A model generated the notes under the pieces. That model was given only the letters and a program-made list of their open reading frames with translations. It ran no database searches and was not told the origin of the DNA. Position numbers and translations under genes: made by a program. DNA of 61,455 bases. It comes from JAZKBN01 sp040388605. Lineage in GTDB: Bacteria; Bacteroidota; Bacteroidia; Cytophagales; Flexibacteraceae. Where the stretch lies: assembly GCA_040388605.1 (NCBI GenBank), contig JAZKBN010000068.1:1-61455 (forward strand), read 5' to 3'. Below are positions 9,455 through 18,440 of the stretch, one piece after another (positions within the stretch are counted from its first letter, which is position 1; each line of letters opens with the position of its first letter).

Positions 9455-10102
9455 TTATAATGCCTCAAACCTGTATCCCTTTTCTGTAAACATATCAAGG
9501 AAGCGCGGCAGGGCATAACGCATGTTTTTCTCAGCCTTAATGCTGTCGTGGAAAAGCACGATAGAGCCGGGCCCGGCAGCATCTGCCGTTTTATTAAAGC
9601 ACTTTTCCGCCGAAAGCCCCGGATCGAAATCGGCGCTGAGCACATGCCACATGATAATGCGGTGGGTAAGGCCTATATGCTGCTGCTGTTTGGTCTGCAT
9701 ACGCCCGTAGGGGGGCCTGAACAACGGTTTCTTATTTCCGCCAAGCTTTTCCGGAGAAACCGAAGCCTTTATTATTTCCTCACAAAGATGGAAATTGGCT
9801 ATGTATTCATCCGGATCGGTTTTATGGCCTTTCAGGTGGTTGTAGGTATGGTTACCGAAGCTGTGTCCGCCTTCAAGCACCTTATCGAAAATATCGGGAT
9901 GCTTTTCTATGTTGTGGCCTACACAGAAAAAGGTGGCTTTCGCATTATAGGCGGCTAATTGCTCCAGTACAAATTCTGTAACATCGGGCACCGGGCCGTC
10001 GTCGAAGGTGAGGTAAATTACTTTCTCCCTGGTATCTACCTTCCATTCATATTGAGGGAAGATAATGGGCATGAAAGAAGGGTTTTTGTGCAAATACCAC
10101 AT
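9455..10102 (-). CDS. Polysaccharide deacetylase (NodB / CE4 family)
   Basis: A 215-residue metal-dependent carbohydrate esterase that removes N-acetyl groups from glycans such as peptidoglycan or chitin oligomers. The catalytic TFDDGP block is at residues 32-37 (base Asp35, metal-ligand Asp36). The two metal histidines lie in GNHTYNH, and the substrate-groove motif RPPYGRM and the late IVLFHDS motif are also present. No clear signal peptide is seen, so the site of action is open. It lies between dnaX (66 bases upstream) and the cobalamin adenosyltransferase on the same strand. The substrate cannot be told from sequence. Confidence 0.92.
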   Translation of the reverse strand: MWYLHKNPSFMPIIFPQYEWKVDTREKVIYLTFDDGPVPDVTEFVLEQLAAYNAKATFFCVGHNIEKHPDIFDKVLEGGHSFGNHTYNHLKGHKTDPDEYIANFHLCEEIIKASVSPEKLGGNKKPLFRPPYGRMQTKQQQHIGLTHRIIMWHVLSADFDPGLSAEKCFNKTADAAGPGSIVLFHDSIKAEKNMRYALPRFLDMFTEKGYRFEAL

Positions 10103-10168
10103 AGGCAGGCTAATCTCTTTTTTGACCTTAAAGGCCTTAATAAGGGTTCCGGAATGTTGTATCTATTC

Positions 10169-12058
10169 TTAAGACTCTATTTCCAGCTTCAGCTTTTCTT
10201 TAAGCTCAAGCAGCAGGGGGTATTTTTCGGCCAGGTATTCAAACTTTTCGCGGGTGGTGTACACGGCCTTGGGCTGCTCCGCATGCGCCGATACTTCGGC
10301 AAAAAGCTCTATGGCATCGTTCTCCAGCTTATCGCGCATGAAGCTTTGCAATTCGGGCCTTGCGCGGCTGAACTGATCTGCCGAAAGCTGCATGTTGAAA
10401 ATTACGGTTACCTCGTAATTACCGGCAATGCGCATGGGCCGGTCGGCGAGCATGGCAGAATCTGAATAATTTCCGGCGGCAGCGAGGCGTTCTGTGTACT
10501 CTTTCCAGACAGCTTTAAAATCTGCTTCTGCGAAGGGGCGCACAACCCTTGGGCGGGCCGGTGCGGCCTGCACAGTCTCCGTCCCTGTTTCACTTTCAGG
10601 CCCTTTACTTTCCGGTGCTTTAAACTGACCCGGTTTCAGGTTCACAAAGCTTCCCAGAGATACCGTAGGCCTCAGCCCCGCTATTCCGCCCTCAAAAGCC
10701 GAAAGCTTAGGCGTTGCCGGCATGGCCGGGGGAGAGACAGGGGCAGGCGAAACAACTGTGTTTACAGCCTGCGGAGCCGATGTGTGCCCGTTTGCATTGC
10801 CGTTTGAACCGGCAAAACCATTTCCGTTTGCGGAGGGATTTGCTGCCACGGCAGCGGAATTATCACCCGGCAGCCCTCCAATCAGGCCGGGTTCAGACTT
10901 TTTTTTTTCGTCTCCTTCACCTGCCGGGGCAACCTGCCGGGCAATATCTGCCGGGCGCAGGGCCGAATAGATATGGCACATTTTCATGAGCGCCAATTCA
11001 ATCAGCAGGCGTTGGTTCTTGCTGCCTTTATATTGTGCATCGGCCGCAGAGGCAATATTCAGGGCCGAAAGCAGGAAGCTTACGCTGCTCGCCTTGGCCT
11101 GCGAAGCGTATTTCTGCTGCACGTTCTCTGAAACTTCGAGCAATTTAAGCGTAGCCACATCTTTACAGACCATCAGGTTGCGGAAGTGCTCGCTCAGGCC
11201 GCCTATGAAGTTATGCCCGTCGAAGCCACGCCTCAGAATTTCATCGAAAACGAGCAATACCTGCGGCAGGTTTTCTTCGAGCATGGCATCCGTAATGCGG
11301 AAATAATAGTCATAGTCGAGAATGTGCAGGTTATCTATAGTGCTGCTGTAGGTTATTCGCCTGCCTTCGCCGAAAGTGCTTATGAGGTCGAATATGCTCA
11401 GGGCATCGCGCAGGCCGCCGTCGGCTTTGCGGGCAATCAGGTCAAGGGCTTCGGGCTCGGCAGCAATGCCTTCCTTATCGGCAATGTATTGCAGGTGTCC
11501 GGCAATATCGCGGAGCTGAATGCGGTTAAAATCGAAAATCTGGCAGCGCGAGAGAATGGTAGGTATAATCTTATGCTTCTCGGTGGTTGCCAAAATAAAT
11601 ATGGCATAGGAAGGCGGCTCTTCAAGTGTCTTCAAAAAGGCATTGAAGGCCGTATTGCTGAGCATGTGCACTTCATCTATTATATAGATCTTGTATTTGC
11701 CCTGCTGGGGAGCATAACGTACCTGCTCAGTAAGGCTCCGAATATCCTCAACGCTGTTATTGCTGGCGGCATCAAGCTCATGCACGTTAAAGCTGGCATT
11801 GTTATTAAAGCTTAAGCAGCTTTCGCAGGCATTGCAGGCCTCTACATCGGGGCCCAGGTTGGTGCAGTTAATGGTTTTGGCCAAAATACGGGCACAGGTG
11901 GTTTTACCCACACCCCTGGGACCGCAGAAAAGAAAGGCATGCGCCAGGTGATGATTGGCAATGGCATTCCTGAGCGTGGTGGTTATATGCTGCTGCCCCA
12001 CCACTGAGGCAAAGGTGGAGGGCCGGTATTTACGCGCCGATACCACAAAATTTTCCAT
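10169..12058 (-). CDS. dnaX: DNA polymerase III subunit gamma/tau
   Basis: The clamp-loader ATPase of the replicative polymerase. The frame opens at 12127, but the conserved start MENFVVSARKYRPSTF begins at 12058, giving 629 residues. The P-loop GPRGVGKT is at 46-53, the zinc module cysteines are Cys65, Cys75, Cys78 and Cys81, the Walker B DEVH is at 128-131 and the arginine-finger SRC motif at 170-172. Residues about 400-500 are a Pro/Ala/Gly/Asn-rich linker, followed by a tau-like C-terminal domain that should contact the polymerase alpha subunit. No obvious programmed-frameshift slippery site with a stop was noticed. Confidence 0.96.
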   Translation of the reverse strand: MENFVVSARKYRPSTFASVVGQQHITTTLRNAIANHHLAHAFLFCGPRGVGKTTCARILAKTINCTNLGPDVEACNACESCLSFNNNASFNVHELDAASNNSVEDIRSLTEQVRYAPQQGKYKIYIIDEVHMLSNTAFNAFLKTLEEPPSYAIFILATTEKHKIIPTILSRCQIFDFNRIQLRDIAGHLQYIADKEGIAAEPEALDLIARKADGGLRDALSIFDLISTFGEGRRITYSSTIDNLHILDYDYYFRITDAMLEENLPQVLLVFDEILRRGFDGHNFIGGLSEHFRNLMVCKDVATLKLLEVSENVQQKYASQAKASSVSFLLSALNIASAADAQYKGSKNQRLLIELALMKMCHIYSALRPADIARQVAPAGEGDEKKKSEPGLIGGLPGDNSAAVAANPSANGNGFAGSNGNANGHTSAPQAVNTVVSPAPVSPPAMPATPKLSAFEGGIAGLRPTVSLGSFVNLKPGQFKAPESKGPESETGTETVQAAPARPRVVRPFAEADFKAVWKEYTERLAAAGNYSDSAMLADRPMRIAGNYEVTVIFNMQLSADQFSRARPELQSFMRDKLENDAIELFAEVSAHAEQPKAVYTTREKFEYLAEKYPLLLELKEKLKLEIES

Positions 12059-12125
12059 AATGCGAAGGTACGAAATTACCGGCAGGGTATTCGGGCAGAA
12101 TGAGGCCGCGCAGGCCCGGCAGCGC

Positions 12126-12153
12126 AAAAAAAAGGGCCAATTTATATTGACCC
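12126..12153 (-). terminator. Terminator after the HxlR regulator
   Basis: On the minus strand GGGTCAA pairs with TTGGCCC (7 bp with one G.U pair) around a six-base loop and is followed by eight T (12126-12133). It lies 18 bases past the hxlR-type stop and upstream of dnaX. Confidence 0.75.
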
Positions 12154-12170
12154 ATTGTTAAGTGCATGAT

Positions 12171-12623
12171 TTACACCAATACAGGCGCAGGCTTTTTATG
12201 TACCGCTAAATTTCCTTTTTCGGTTGGCGCTGCTGCCTCCGGGTGCAAAATGCGCTCCCGGTGCAGGGTTCCCCAAGCCGATAAGGCATCTATTACCTCC
12301 CGCAGGGTATGGCCTGCCTCGGTAAGCTCGTACTCTACTTTTACGGGCATGGTATCATATACGGTTCGCTTAACCAGGAGGTTCACTTCCAGCTCTTTAA
12401 GCTCCTTGCTGAGCATTTTGGCGGTTATGCCGGGCATGGCCTTCTGCAAATCACCGAAACGGCGGGCATCCCAAAGCAGGGCGGCAATTATATGCAGCTT
12501 CCATTTACCGCCGAGTATATCAAGGGCATCTAAAACGGGCAGCATCCTGCGTTTGCAATCGCCATGATGCGGCACCTGCCCATCAGGACAATGAATATTT
12601 TCAGAATTATTTGATAGCGGCAT
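12171..12623 (-). CDS. HxlR-family winged-helix transcriptional regulator
   Basis: A 150-residue regulator of the HxlR/MarR-like family. The defining block is CKRRMLPVLDALDILGGKWK, where a cysteine sits just before the first helix as in redox- or electrophile-sensing members. It is followed by the recognition region RFGDLQKAMPGITAKMLSKE and the wing YELTEAGHTL. Four further His/Cys residues in the N-terminal 25 (HCPDGQVPHHGDC) may tune sensing or bind metal. It is divergent from the DoxX-like gene, a common pairing in which the regulator represses its neighbour until a quinone or similar compound modifies the cysteine. The inducer is inferred, not seen. Confidence 0.92.
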   Translation of the reverse strand: MPLSNNSENIHCPDGQVPHHGDCKRRMLPVLDALDILGGKWKLHIIAALLWDARRFGDLQKAMPGITAKMLSKELKELEVNLLVKRTVYDTMPVKVEYELTEAGHTLREVIDALSAWGTLHRERILHPEAAAPTEKGNLAVHKKPAPVLV

Positions 12624-12653
12624 TTTGTTTAAACTCCTGTTTTACAATCGCTA

Positions 12654-12681
12654 TACTAAATATACCACATGTATATAAGTA
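12654..12681. promoter_or_regulatory. Candidate HxlR operator
   Basis: The dyad TACT (12654-12657) / AGTA (12678-12681) encloses an inner TAC-N5-GTA half-site pair (TACCACATGTA). HxlR-family regulators such as YodB bind TAC...GTA dyads. The element lies between the hxlR start and its possible -7 box (12691-12698), where a repressor would act on its own gene. Confidence 0.35.
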
Positions 12682-12690
12682 AACCGGTTA

Positions 12691-12720
12691 CAAAAGTAAA
12701 TCAAATATACAGTAGATTTG
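12691..12720. promoter_or_regulatory. Divergent -7 boxes for hxlR and doxX
   Basis: CAAAAGTA at 12691-12698 is TACTTTTG on the minus strand, and TAGATTTG at 12713-12720 lies on the plus strand; both fit the Bacteroidota -7 consensus TAnnTTTG. Neither has a convincing TTTG at the -33 position, and the region is AT-rich, so chance matches are possible. Confidence 0.35.
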
Positions 12721-12794
12721 CTGAAAATAAAACAAGCCAAAACCAAAACGGCTATATTTTAAAACTCCCCTTCAGACAAAAAATAAACAGGAAA

Positions 12795-13172
12795 ATGAAA
12801 ATCGCTTACTACGTAATTACCGGTCTTTTATCTCTTGGCCTTTTATTCGGCGGCTTTATGCAATTAACGCATAACCCTGAAATGGTTTCCAATATGGCGA
12901 AATTGGGTTACGCTCCTTACGTGCTTACCTTATTGGGCACACTAAAAATGCTGGCCCCGGTTGCTTTCTGGGTTCCCGGTTTCCCTAAAGTACGTGAATG
13001 GGCATACGCAGGTGTGGTATTTCTTGCTATTGGCGCCATTTTCAGCCACATTTCAAGCAACGATGCCGCACACGCAGGCGGCGGCGCGTTCACACTTATT
13101 GAATGTATTGCTTCTTACATTCTGAATCAAAAGGTGAATGCGAACAAAACGCAGTCAGTTGTTGTAGCGTAA
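12795..13172 (+). CDS. DoxX-like membrane protein
   Basis: A 125-residue integral membrane protein with four hydrophobic helices, matching the DoxX-like family. These proteins are often induced by electrophile or redox stress. The Met at 12795 is preferred over the open extension to 12669 because it starts directly at the first helix (MKIAYYVITGLLSLGLLFGG) and the extension overlaps the promoter region. The motif MLAPVAFWVPGFPKVREWAYAG between helices two and three is characteristic. It is divergent from the HxlR-family regulator, which probably controls it, and a strong terminator follows. The enzymatic role, if any, is unknown. Confidence 0.88.
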   Translation: MKIAYYVITGLLSLGLLFGGFMQLTHNPEMVSNMAKLGYAPYVLTLLGTLKMLAPVAFWVPGFPKVREWAYAGVVFLAIGAIFSHISSNDAAHAGGGAFTLIECIASYILNQKVNANKTQSVVVA

Positions 13173-13202
13173 TTAAAGCAATTGGATTAAATGCCATCAA
13201 TT

Positions 13203-13240
13203 AAAAAGCCGACCGGAAGATAAATTCTGGTCGGCTTTTT
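13203..13240. terminator. Bidirectional terminator between doxX and ruvC
   Basis: AAAAAGCCGACC (13203-13214) is the exact reverse complement of GGTCGGCTTTTT (13229-13240), with a 14-base loop. It serves two convergent genes. Confidence 0.92.
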
Positions 13241-13272
13241 AATTGGTATTCAAATGCAGGTAAGATATAAAA

Positions 13273-13848
13273 CTACCCCCCGCCTACCACCCTGCCCGCG
13301 TTGTCCTTAACAAAGCTGCTCCAGCTTTTAGATTTTTTACCAACATTACCATTTTGGAAATGATGGCAAATGGCGGCAGCAAGTGCATCTGAGGCATCAA
13401 GGAGCTCGGGGGCGGCATCCATTTTAAGCAGGGTAACAATCATGGCGCTTACCTGCTCTTTGCTGGCATTGCCGTTACCGGTAACACTTTGCTTTATTTT
13501 GCGGGGCTCATATTCCATAACCGGAATGGCATGGGCAATGGCGGCGGCTATGGCTACGCCCTGCGCACGGCCAAGCTTAAGCATGCTTTGTACGTTCTTC
13601 CCGAAGAAAGGCGCTTCAATGGCCATCTCGTCGGGCAGCCATGTTTTGCAGAGCTCGGTTACGCGACTGTATATTTTCTCTAACTTTAAAGCCTGATCGG
13701 GCAGCTTGGCGAGGTGAAGCACACCATGCACAAGCAATTCCATCTTCTGCCCCTTCACCGATATAACCCCATAACCCATTATGGTGGTCCCCGGGTCTAT
13801 GCCGAGAATAATTTTTCCTTCAATCTGTTTCGCGGTTTCCGGGTTCAT
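13273..13848 (-). CDS. ruvC: Crossover junction endodeoxyribonuclease RuvC
   Basis: Resolves Holliday junctions with RuvAB. The RNase-H-fold active-site acids are all in place: Asp18 in GIDPGTTIMGYG, Glu78 in MAIEAPFFGKN, and the pair Asp151/Asp154 in DASDALAAAICHH. At 191 residues the length is normal, with a short Ser/Lys/Gly C-terminal tail. The start codon overlaps, by one base on the other strand, the earliest possible start of the flippase-like gene, so the two are divergent with almost no space between them. Confidence 0.96.
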   Translation of the reverse strand: MNPETAKQIEGKIILGIDPGTTIMGYGVISVKGQKMELLVHGVLHLAKLPDQALKLEKIYSRVTELCKTWLPDEMAIEAPFFGKNVQSMLKLGRAQGVAIAAAIAHAIPVMEYEPRKIKQSVTGNGNASKEQVSAMIVTLLKMDAAPELLDASDALAAAICHHFQNGNVGKKSKSWSSFVKDNAGRVVGGG

Positions 13849-14861
13849 TGTTGCAATTTAGTAAACTAAGCCGATTTTGGAAAGCCGCCGGGCCCGCAGG
13901 CTGGCTCAGCGGAATATTAAAGCACCCCGTATTCAGCAATATGCTGAGCTGGCTGGTGCCGGGCCTCTGCATGGCTTTTATGTACCGAAACCTGCGCGGA
14001 AAAGATTTCGGCCTGCTTGCTGAATCTGCCCTGATGCTGCCGAAGGAGCCATTGTTTATAATCACCCTGCTGCTGCTCCCCCTGAATGTATCGCTTGAGG
14101 CATTGAAATGGAAAAACCTGCTGGGCCCCGTTCATCACATTGGTTTTATGAAAGCCTTGGGAGCCGTGCTGCGCGGTATGGCCTTGGGCCTCGCCGCACC
14201 CCATGCCCTCGGCGATTTTGCCGGGCGTAGCATGCGCATGGGTACCATAAGCAGGTACAGCGCTGCGGGGGCACTGGCCCTCAACAACCTGAGCCAATAT
14301 ATTTGCGTGCTTGGCTTCGGCATGCCGGCATGGGCTTATTACCTGCATAGGCAATTTCCGTATAAGCCGCTTTTACCAATTCTGGTGCTGTTTATAGGCA
14401 TGTGTTTTCCCATTGCTGCGGCCATACTTTATTTCAGGGCAGGCAGGCTTGCCAAAATACTCAGCAGCAGGTACCGGAAACCATACATTGAGAAATTCCT
14501 GCAACCGGCAGCAGGTTACAGCATGGGTATTTTGGTGCGTGTTTTCTCGCTGGGCTTAACCAGGTATTTAATTTATAGCCTGCAATTCGGGCTTATGCTG
14601 CATGTATGCGGGGTGCGAACAAATTTTGCAGCTTTGTGCGGGGGCATTGCAGCGGTCTGGCTGGCGAAGGCCACCGTTCCCGGACTTAATTTGTTGGGCG
14701 ATCTTGGCTTGCGTGAGCTTACAGCCCTTGGCTGGTTCGCGGCTTTCGGGGTGGCCGGGGAGCCGGTTGCGGCGGCGGCGCTTTGGCTTTGGTGCATAAA
14801 CGTGCTCATACCGGCAGGAATCGGGTTGCTGCTCCTGCCGAAATTCAGGAAAATTATATAA
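13848..14861 (+). CDS. Lysylphosphatidylglycerol synthase TM-region / flippase-like membrane protein
   Basis: A 337-residue protein with about eight membrane segments and the hallmarks of the UPF0104/LPG_synthase_TM family: SLEALKWKNLLGP, LRGMALGLAAPHALGDFAGR and a late ATVPGLNLLGDLGLRE block. Relatives include the flippase half of MprF and uncharacterised lipid transporters; there is no aminoacyl-transferase domain here. The earliest start is TTG at 13848, which shares a base with the ruvC start on the other strand; ATG at 13941 is an alternative that would leave a 92-base gap for promoters. The family-2 glycosyltransferase follows 113 bases later on the same strand, so a role in moving a lipid-linked glycan is possible but unproven. 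Confidence 0.85.
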   Translation: MLQFSKLSRFWKAAGPAGWLSGILKHPVFSNMLSWLVPGLCMAFMYRNLRGKDFGLLAESALMLPKEPLFIITLLLLPLNVSLEALKWKNLLGPVHHIGFMKALGAVLRGMALGLAAPHALGDFAGRSMRMGTISRYSAAGALALNNLSQYICVLGFGMPAWAYYLHRQFPYKPLLPILVLFIGMCFPIAAAILYFRAGRLAKILSSRYRKPYIEKFLQPAAGYSMGILVRVFSLGLTRYLIYSLQFGLMLHVCGVRTNFAALCGGIAAVWLAKATVPGLNLLGDLGLRELTALGWFAAFGVAGEPVAAAALWLWCINVLIPAGIGLLLLPKFRKII

Positions 14862-14974
14862 TTTCAATCCGATATTATTTCGGCACCTGTTGCCTCTTTG
14901 CAATACAACAGGTACCGCAGGTAAAATCGCTTGTACTTTTCCCGAAAACATTATTTCAGGAGCAACCGGCTATC

Positions 14975-16120
14975 ATGATATTTATATTTATCCTATCCGC
15001 TTTAATAAGCCTGCTTTGGTGCTTCTTCACCTTGTGGCTTCGCGCAAACTGGATGCGTATACCAAGGCTGAGGCGCGGTGAATCTGAATGGCCTGCTTTT
15101 TCTATGAGCGTGATTATACCTGTCAGGAATGAGGCAGCCAACATACTCAACATTCTGCAGGACCTTGAAAACCAAAGCTTCGACAGAAAGCAGTTTGAAG
15201 TAATTATTGCCGATGACGGCTCCGAAGACGGCACACCTGATTTGGTGCGCAGCTTTAAGGCAAGCTACAGCCTCAGGCTTATCAACATAAAGCATAAGCC
15301 CGGCACCATAGCTTTTAAAAAATCATCTGTAAGCCAGGCTGTTGCCGAGGCGGAACATAATTACATTTTTTGTACCGACGGCGACTGCCGCCTGCCCGTT
15401 CACCTGCTCAGGGTACATGCCCGCGCCCTGCAAGCCGGGGCACCCTTCGTAAGCGGACCGGTAGCACTATACCCTGCCCGCAATACATTCGCCCTCTTGC
15501 AGCAAATGGAGTTCGCCACATTGGTAGGCAGCGGGGGCGCACTGCTCAGTGCAGGCATACCCGCTATGTGCAACGGGGCCAATATTTCTTACAGCCGAGA
15601 TGCCTTTAACAAAGCAGGAGGCTATACCGGAAATATGGACATCCCCAGCGGCGACGATGAATTCCTGATGCATAAAATTGCCGCCGCAAATCCCGGCAAA
15701 ATTAAGTTCCTGCGCGAAAGCGGGGCTACTGTGCGCACACTGCCTGCCCCGGATGCAGCTTCTTTCAATGCTCAACGTAAACGCTGGGCAGGCAAATGGA
15801 CAAGATACCAAAGCCAAAAGCTGAAAAAAATCGCAATTTCAGTTTTCCTTTTTAACCTGAATTTCCTCCTGCTGCCGCTTTTTGCATTCAGCAACCGTTA
15901 TACAGCCATAGCCCTTTTAGTAGTGTTGTTGATTAAAATTACCGTTGAAGGCGGCTTTATACGGCAGGTATATTATGATACAGGCATTGAAAAATGGCAG
16001 GCTCGCAACCATATTGCCCTGCTGATGCTGCAGGCAATTTACCCTGCTTACGTAGTGTTTTTCGGGATTTTCGGGGGGCTTAAGAAAGGGTACAATTGGA
16101 AGGGGCGCGAGGTAGCCTGA
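14975..16120 (+). CDS. Membrane glycosyltransferase, family 2
   Basis: A 382-residue GT-A fold transferase with an N-terminal membrane helix (residues 1-22) and three C-terminal hydrophobic segments. The catalytic blocks are all visible: VIIADDGSEDGT (nucleotide-sugar binding), CTDGDCRLP (metal-binding DxD), GDDEF (base) and QRKRW (the QxxRW motif of processive synthases such as cellulose or hyaluronan synthase). The Met at 14975 is chosen because the open extension upstream overlaps the preceding gene and lacks membrane character. It lies between a flippase-like gene and a convergent Wzx-type flippase, which fits surface-polysaccharide or glycolipid assembly. The sugar is unknown. Confidence 0.92.
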   Translation: MIFIFILSALISLLWCFFTLWLRANWMRIPRLRRGESEWPAFSMSVIIPVRNEAANILNILQDLENQSFDRKQFEVIIADDGSEDGTPDLVRSFKASYSLRLINIKHKPGTIAFKKSSVSQAVAEAEHNYIFCTDGDCRLPVHLLRVHARALQAGAPFVSGPVALYPARNTFALLQQMEFATLVGSGGALLSAGIPAMCNGANISYSRDAFNKAGGYTGNMDIPSGDDEFLMHKIAAANPGKIKFLRESGATVRTLPAPDAASFNAQRKRWAGKWTRYQSQKLKKIAISVFLFNLNFLLLPLFAFSNRYTAIALLVVLLIKITVEGGFIRQVYYDTGIEKWQARNHIALLMLQAIYPAYVVFFGIFGGLKKGYNWKGREVA

Positions 16121-16157
16121 TTATACAAAGCAATAGCCGGAACTGCCTGCAAATCTT

Positions 16158-17675
16158 CTACTGTTTAACAGCCTTCTTACGTCCGGGTATGGGCAGCGTA
16201 TCTTTTTCGGCAACAAGGAGCACGCCCAGGAATACTATTACAAGCGCTGCATGAAAGCCGAAGGCCTGCACAACTCCCTCAACCTTAATATTCCAGCTGA
16301 TGGCTGCCAAAACAACCGCCAGCAGGGTATAGCCGCCAATTGCCTTCAGGTCATAAGGAACCGGGTAATATTTTGCCCCCAAAATATAGCATGCAGCCGC
16401 CATGCCGAAATAACAAATTAAGGTAGCCATAGCGCTGCCCGCATATCCGAATTTTGGTATGAGCAGGAAATTAAATATTATAGTAACCGCTGCCCCGCCC
16501 AGGCTGATTATGGTTCCGAAAAAAGTACGGTCGGTAAGCTTGAACCAAACGCCCAGGTTCCAGTAAACGCCTAGGAACATATTGGCAAGCAGCAGCACCG
16601 GTACCACGCCAAGTCCGTCGCGGTAAATGGCACGGCGCAGGAACATATTGCCAATGAACTCAATGTTCAGGCTTACACCCAGAAAGAGCAGCAGGCAAAG
16701 TATTACAAACCATTTCATAATATCGGCAAAAACCTGCGGGCTGTTGCGCTCCGATGCCCGGCTGAAGAAAAAGGGCTCAGCCGCATAACGGAAGCTTTGA
16801 ATAGCAAGCCCCATAAATACCGATAGCTTATAGCAGCCCCCGTAAATACCCAAAGCGTCTTTATTGCTGTATTGCGGGTAAAAACCAACAGGCAGAATAT
16901 CTTTCAGCATGGCACGGCCAAGCATTTCATTAACCGCCCCTGCAAGGCCCATTATCATAATAGGGTATCCGTAGCGAAGCATGGGCATAAACATAGTGGC
17001 TCCCAGCCTGAGCTTAGCCGCCCAAATGCTCGGGGCCAGGAAAATAAGCAGGGTAATATTTGCCAGCAGGTTGCACAGGAACACATAACCTACACCCAGT
17101 TCAGGGTTATAAACGAGATCAACTAAGGGTATTAAAAATGCAGGGCCCTGCCCGCGAAGCACCCAAGGGCAGACTACTATAAAGAAAACGGTAAGGCCCA
17201 CATTCAGCACAATGTTGCTGATGCGTATGAGCACAAAGCTTTTAGCCTTGCGCACCAGCCTGAGCCGAGCAAAAGGTATGGCCACTATGGCATCAATGGC
17301 GGCTGCTATGGTTATCCAAACAATGTACTTGCCCTGTCCGGGGTATTTTAAGGCAGATGCAAAATAATCGGCACCGAAAATGAGCGGGGCTGAAATAAGC
17401 AGCGACAGGAATAATATGCCGCTGAATGCCTGGCTGTAAACTTCCTGCTTATCATTATCAGGCCGGTTGGCGAAACGGAAATACGAGGTCTCAAGTCCGA
17501 AGGTGTAGAGCACATTGAAAAATGCCACGTAAGCATAAATTTCTGTAACAATACCATACTCCCCGGGCAAGAACTGCCGGGTGTAAAGCGGAACCAACAG
17601 GAAATTAAGCATGCGGCCTAAAATGGAGCTCAGACCGTACAGGGCAGCATCGCCGGCCAATTTTTTTAATGCCAT
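16158..17675 (-). CDS. Oligosaccharide flippase (Wzx-like, MATE/MVF superfamily)
   Basis: A 505-residue polytopic protein of about 14 membrane helices from the polysaccharide-biosynthesis/Wzx group, which flips undecaprenyl-linked oligosaccharides to the periplasmic face. The start KKLAGDAALYGLSSILGR followed by FLLVPLYTRQFLPGEYGIVT is the family's standard N-terminus, and FRYAAEPFFFSRASE is a second recognised block. It is convergent with the family-2 glycosyltransferase. In many Bacteroidota a homologue lies near the sugar nucleotidyltransferase and TPR/DUF4292 genes; here those are about 38 kb away. Confidence 0.92.
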   Translation of the reverse strand: MALKKLAGDAALYGLSSILGRMLNFLLVPLYTRQFLPGEYGIVTEIYAYVAFFNVLYTFGLETSYFRFANRPDNDKQEVYSQAFSGILFLSLLISAPLIFGADYFASALKYPGQGKYIVWITIAAAIDAIVAIPFARLRLVRKAKSFVLIRISNIVLNVGLTVFFIVVCPWVLRGQGPAFLIPLVDLVYNPELGVGYVFLCNLLANITLLIFLAPSIWAAKLRLGATMFMPMLRYGYPIMIMGLAGAVNEMLGRAMLKDILPVGFYPQYSNKDALGIYGGCYKLSVFMGLAIQSFRYAAEPFFFSRASERNSPQVFADIMKWFVILCLLLFLGVSLNIEFIGNMFLRRAIYRDGLGVVPVLLLANMFLGVYWNLGVWFKLTDRTFFGTIISLGGAAVTIIFNFLLIPKFGYAGSAMATLICYFGMAAACYILGAKYYPVPYDLKAIGGYTLLAVVLAAISWNIKVEGVVQAFGFHAALVIVFLGVLLVAEKDTLPIPGRKKAVKQ

Positions 17676-17744
17676 GCGGCGAAGTTCAGTGATTTTTTTC
17701 GGAAAGGGACAATGTTCGGCCTTAATTTAACGGCTGTTCAGGTA

Positions 17745-18272
17745 TCAGTTATCTAAATACTGCAGCATTTTGCTCCATTCAGCCAACCTCTCGGCTGCGG
17801 TAATTTGTTGGTAGGCCGGGCTCGTGCTCGGCATGGGCAATAAAACCACCCCGGCCGGCACCTTTACCGATTTGACAAACAGCCTGTATGCCGTTTTGCC
17901 GTTGAAGCAAATAGCCCTCAACTGCGGATTGGCGGCAAAAAAAGGTTCAAAATTATTCAGCTCGGCATTTTTTATATCGGCATCAAGACTGCCTTTGCGG
18001 ATACAGCCGGCCAAAACATCCCATAGCGCAACTGGCTGCTCCTGAATAAGACATACCTTATCTTCATATTTCGGGCTGAATGGTTTGCCAAGCAGACTGA
18101 ACATTACAGGCCAAAAATAATTCCTAGGGTGCCCGTAATACTGCACCTGCTTCAGGCTTTCTTCGCCGGGCATGCTGCCGAGAATAAGCACTCGCGGAGC
18201 CGGACCGCTTAGCGGCGGGAATGAAAGCTTAAACTGTCCTTCAATGTGGCTTATAGTTATGTCCATTTTCAA
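17745..18272 (-). CDS. DNA-deoxyinosine glycosylase (uracil-DNA glycosylase superfamily)
   Basis: A 175-residue base-excision repair enzyme. The motif LILGSMPGEESLKQVQYYGHPRNYFWP is cited by position: it begins near residue 28 and carries the GSMPGxxSL and HPRN blocks that mark the hypoxanthine/mispair glycosylase subgroup. The second motif is LPMPSTSPAY near residue 142. It should remove hypoxanthine (deaminated adenine), perhaps also uracil. It is a single gene on the minus strand, divergent from the sulfur transporter pair. The start could be either of two nearby Met codons (residues 1 or 3). Confidence 0.88.
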   Translation of the reverse strand: MKMDITISHIEGQFKLSFPPLSGPAPRVLILGSMPGEESLKQVQYYGHPRNYFWPVMFSLLGKPFSPKYEDKVCLIQEQPVALWDVLAGCIRKGSLDADIKNAELNNFEPFFAANPQLRAICFNGKTAYRLFVKSVKVPAGVVLLPMPSTSPAYQQITAAERLAEWSKMLQYLDN

Positions 18273-18440
18273 AATTAACGAACCCGCCTCTCCGGGATTG
18301 CCTTCACATGATTAAAGGGAAACAATTGCTTTACCGAACAGGTAAAACCAGCTGATGCAGCCCAAATAAAACAATTTAACAGGTGTTTGGGTATATATTG
18401 CCAAAACAAGCTGTTCTGAACAATTCGAAATATCTAACAA

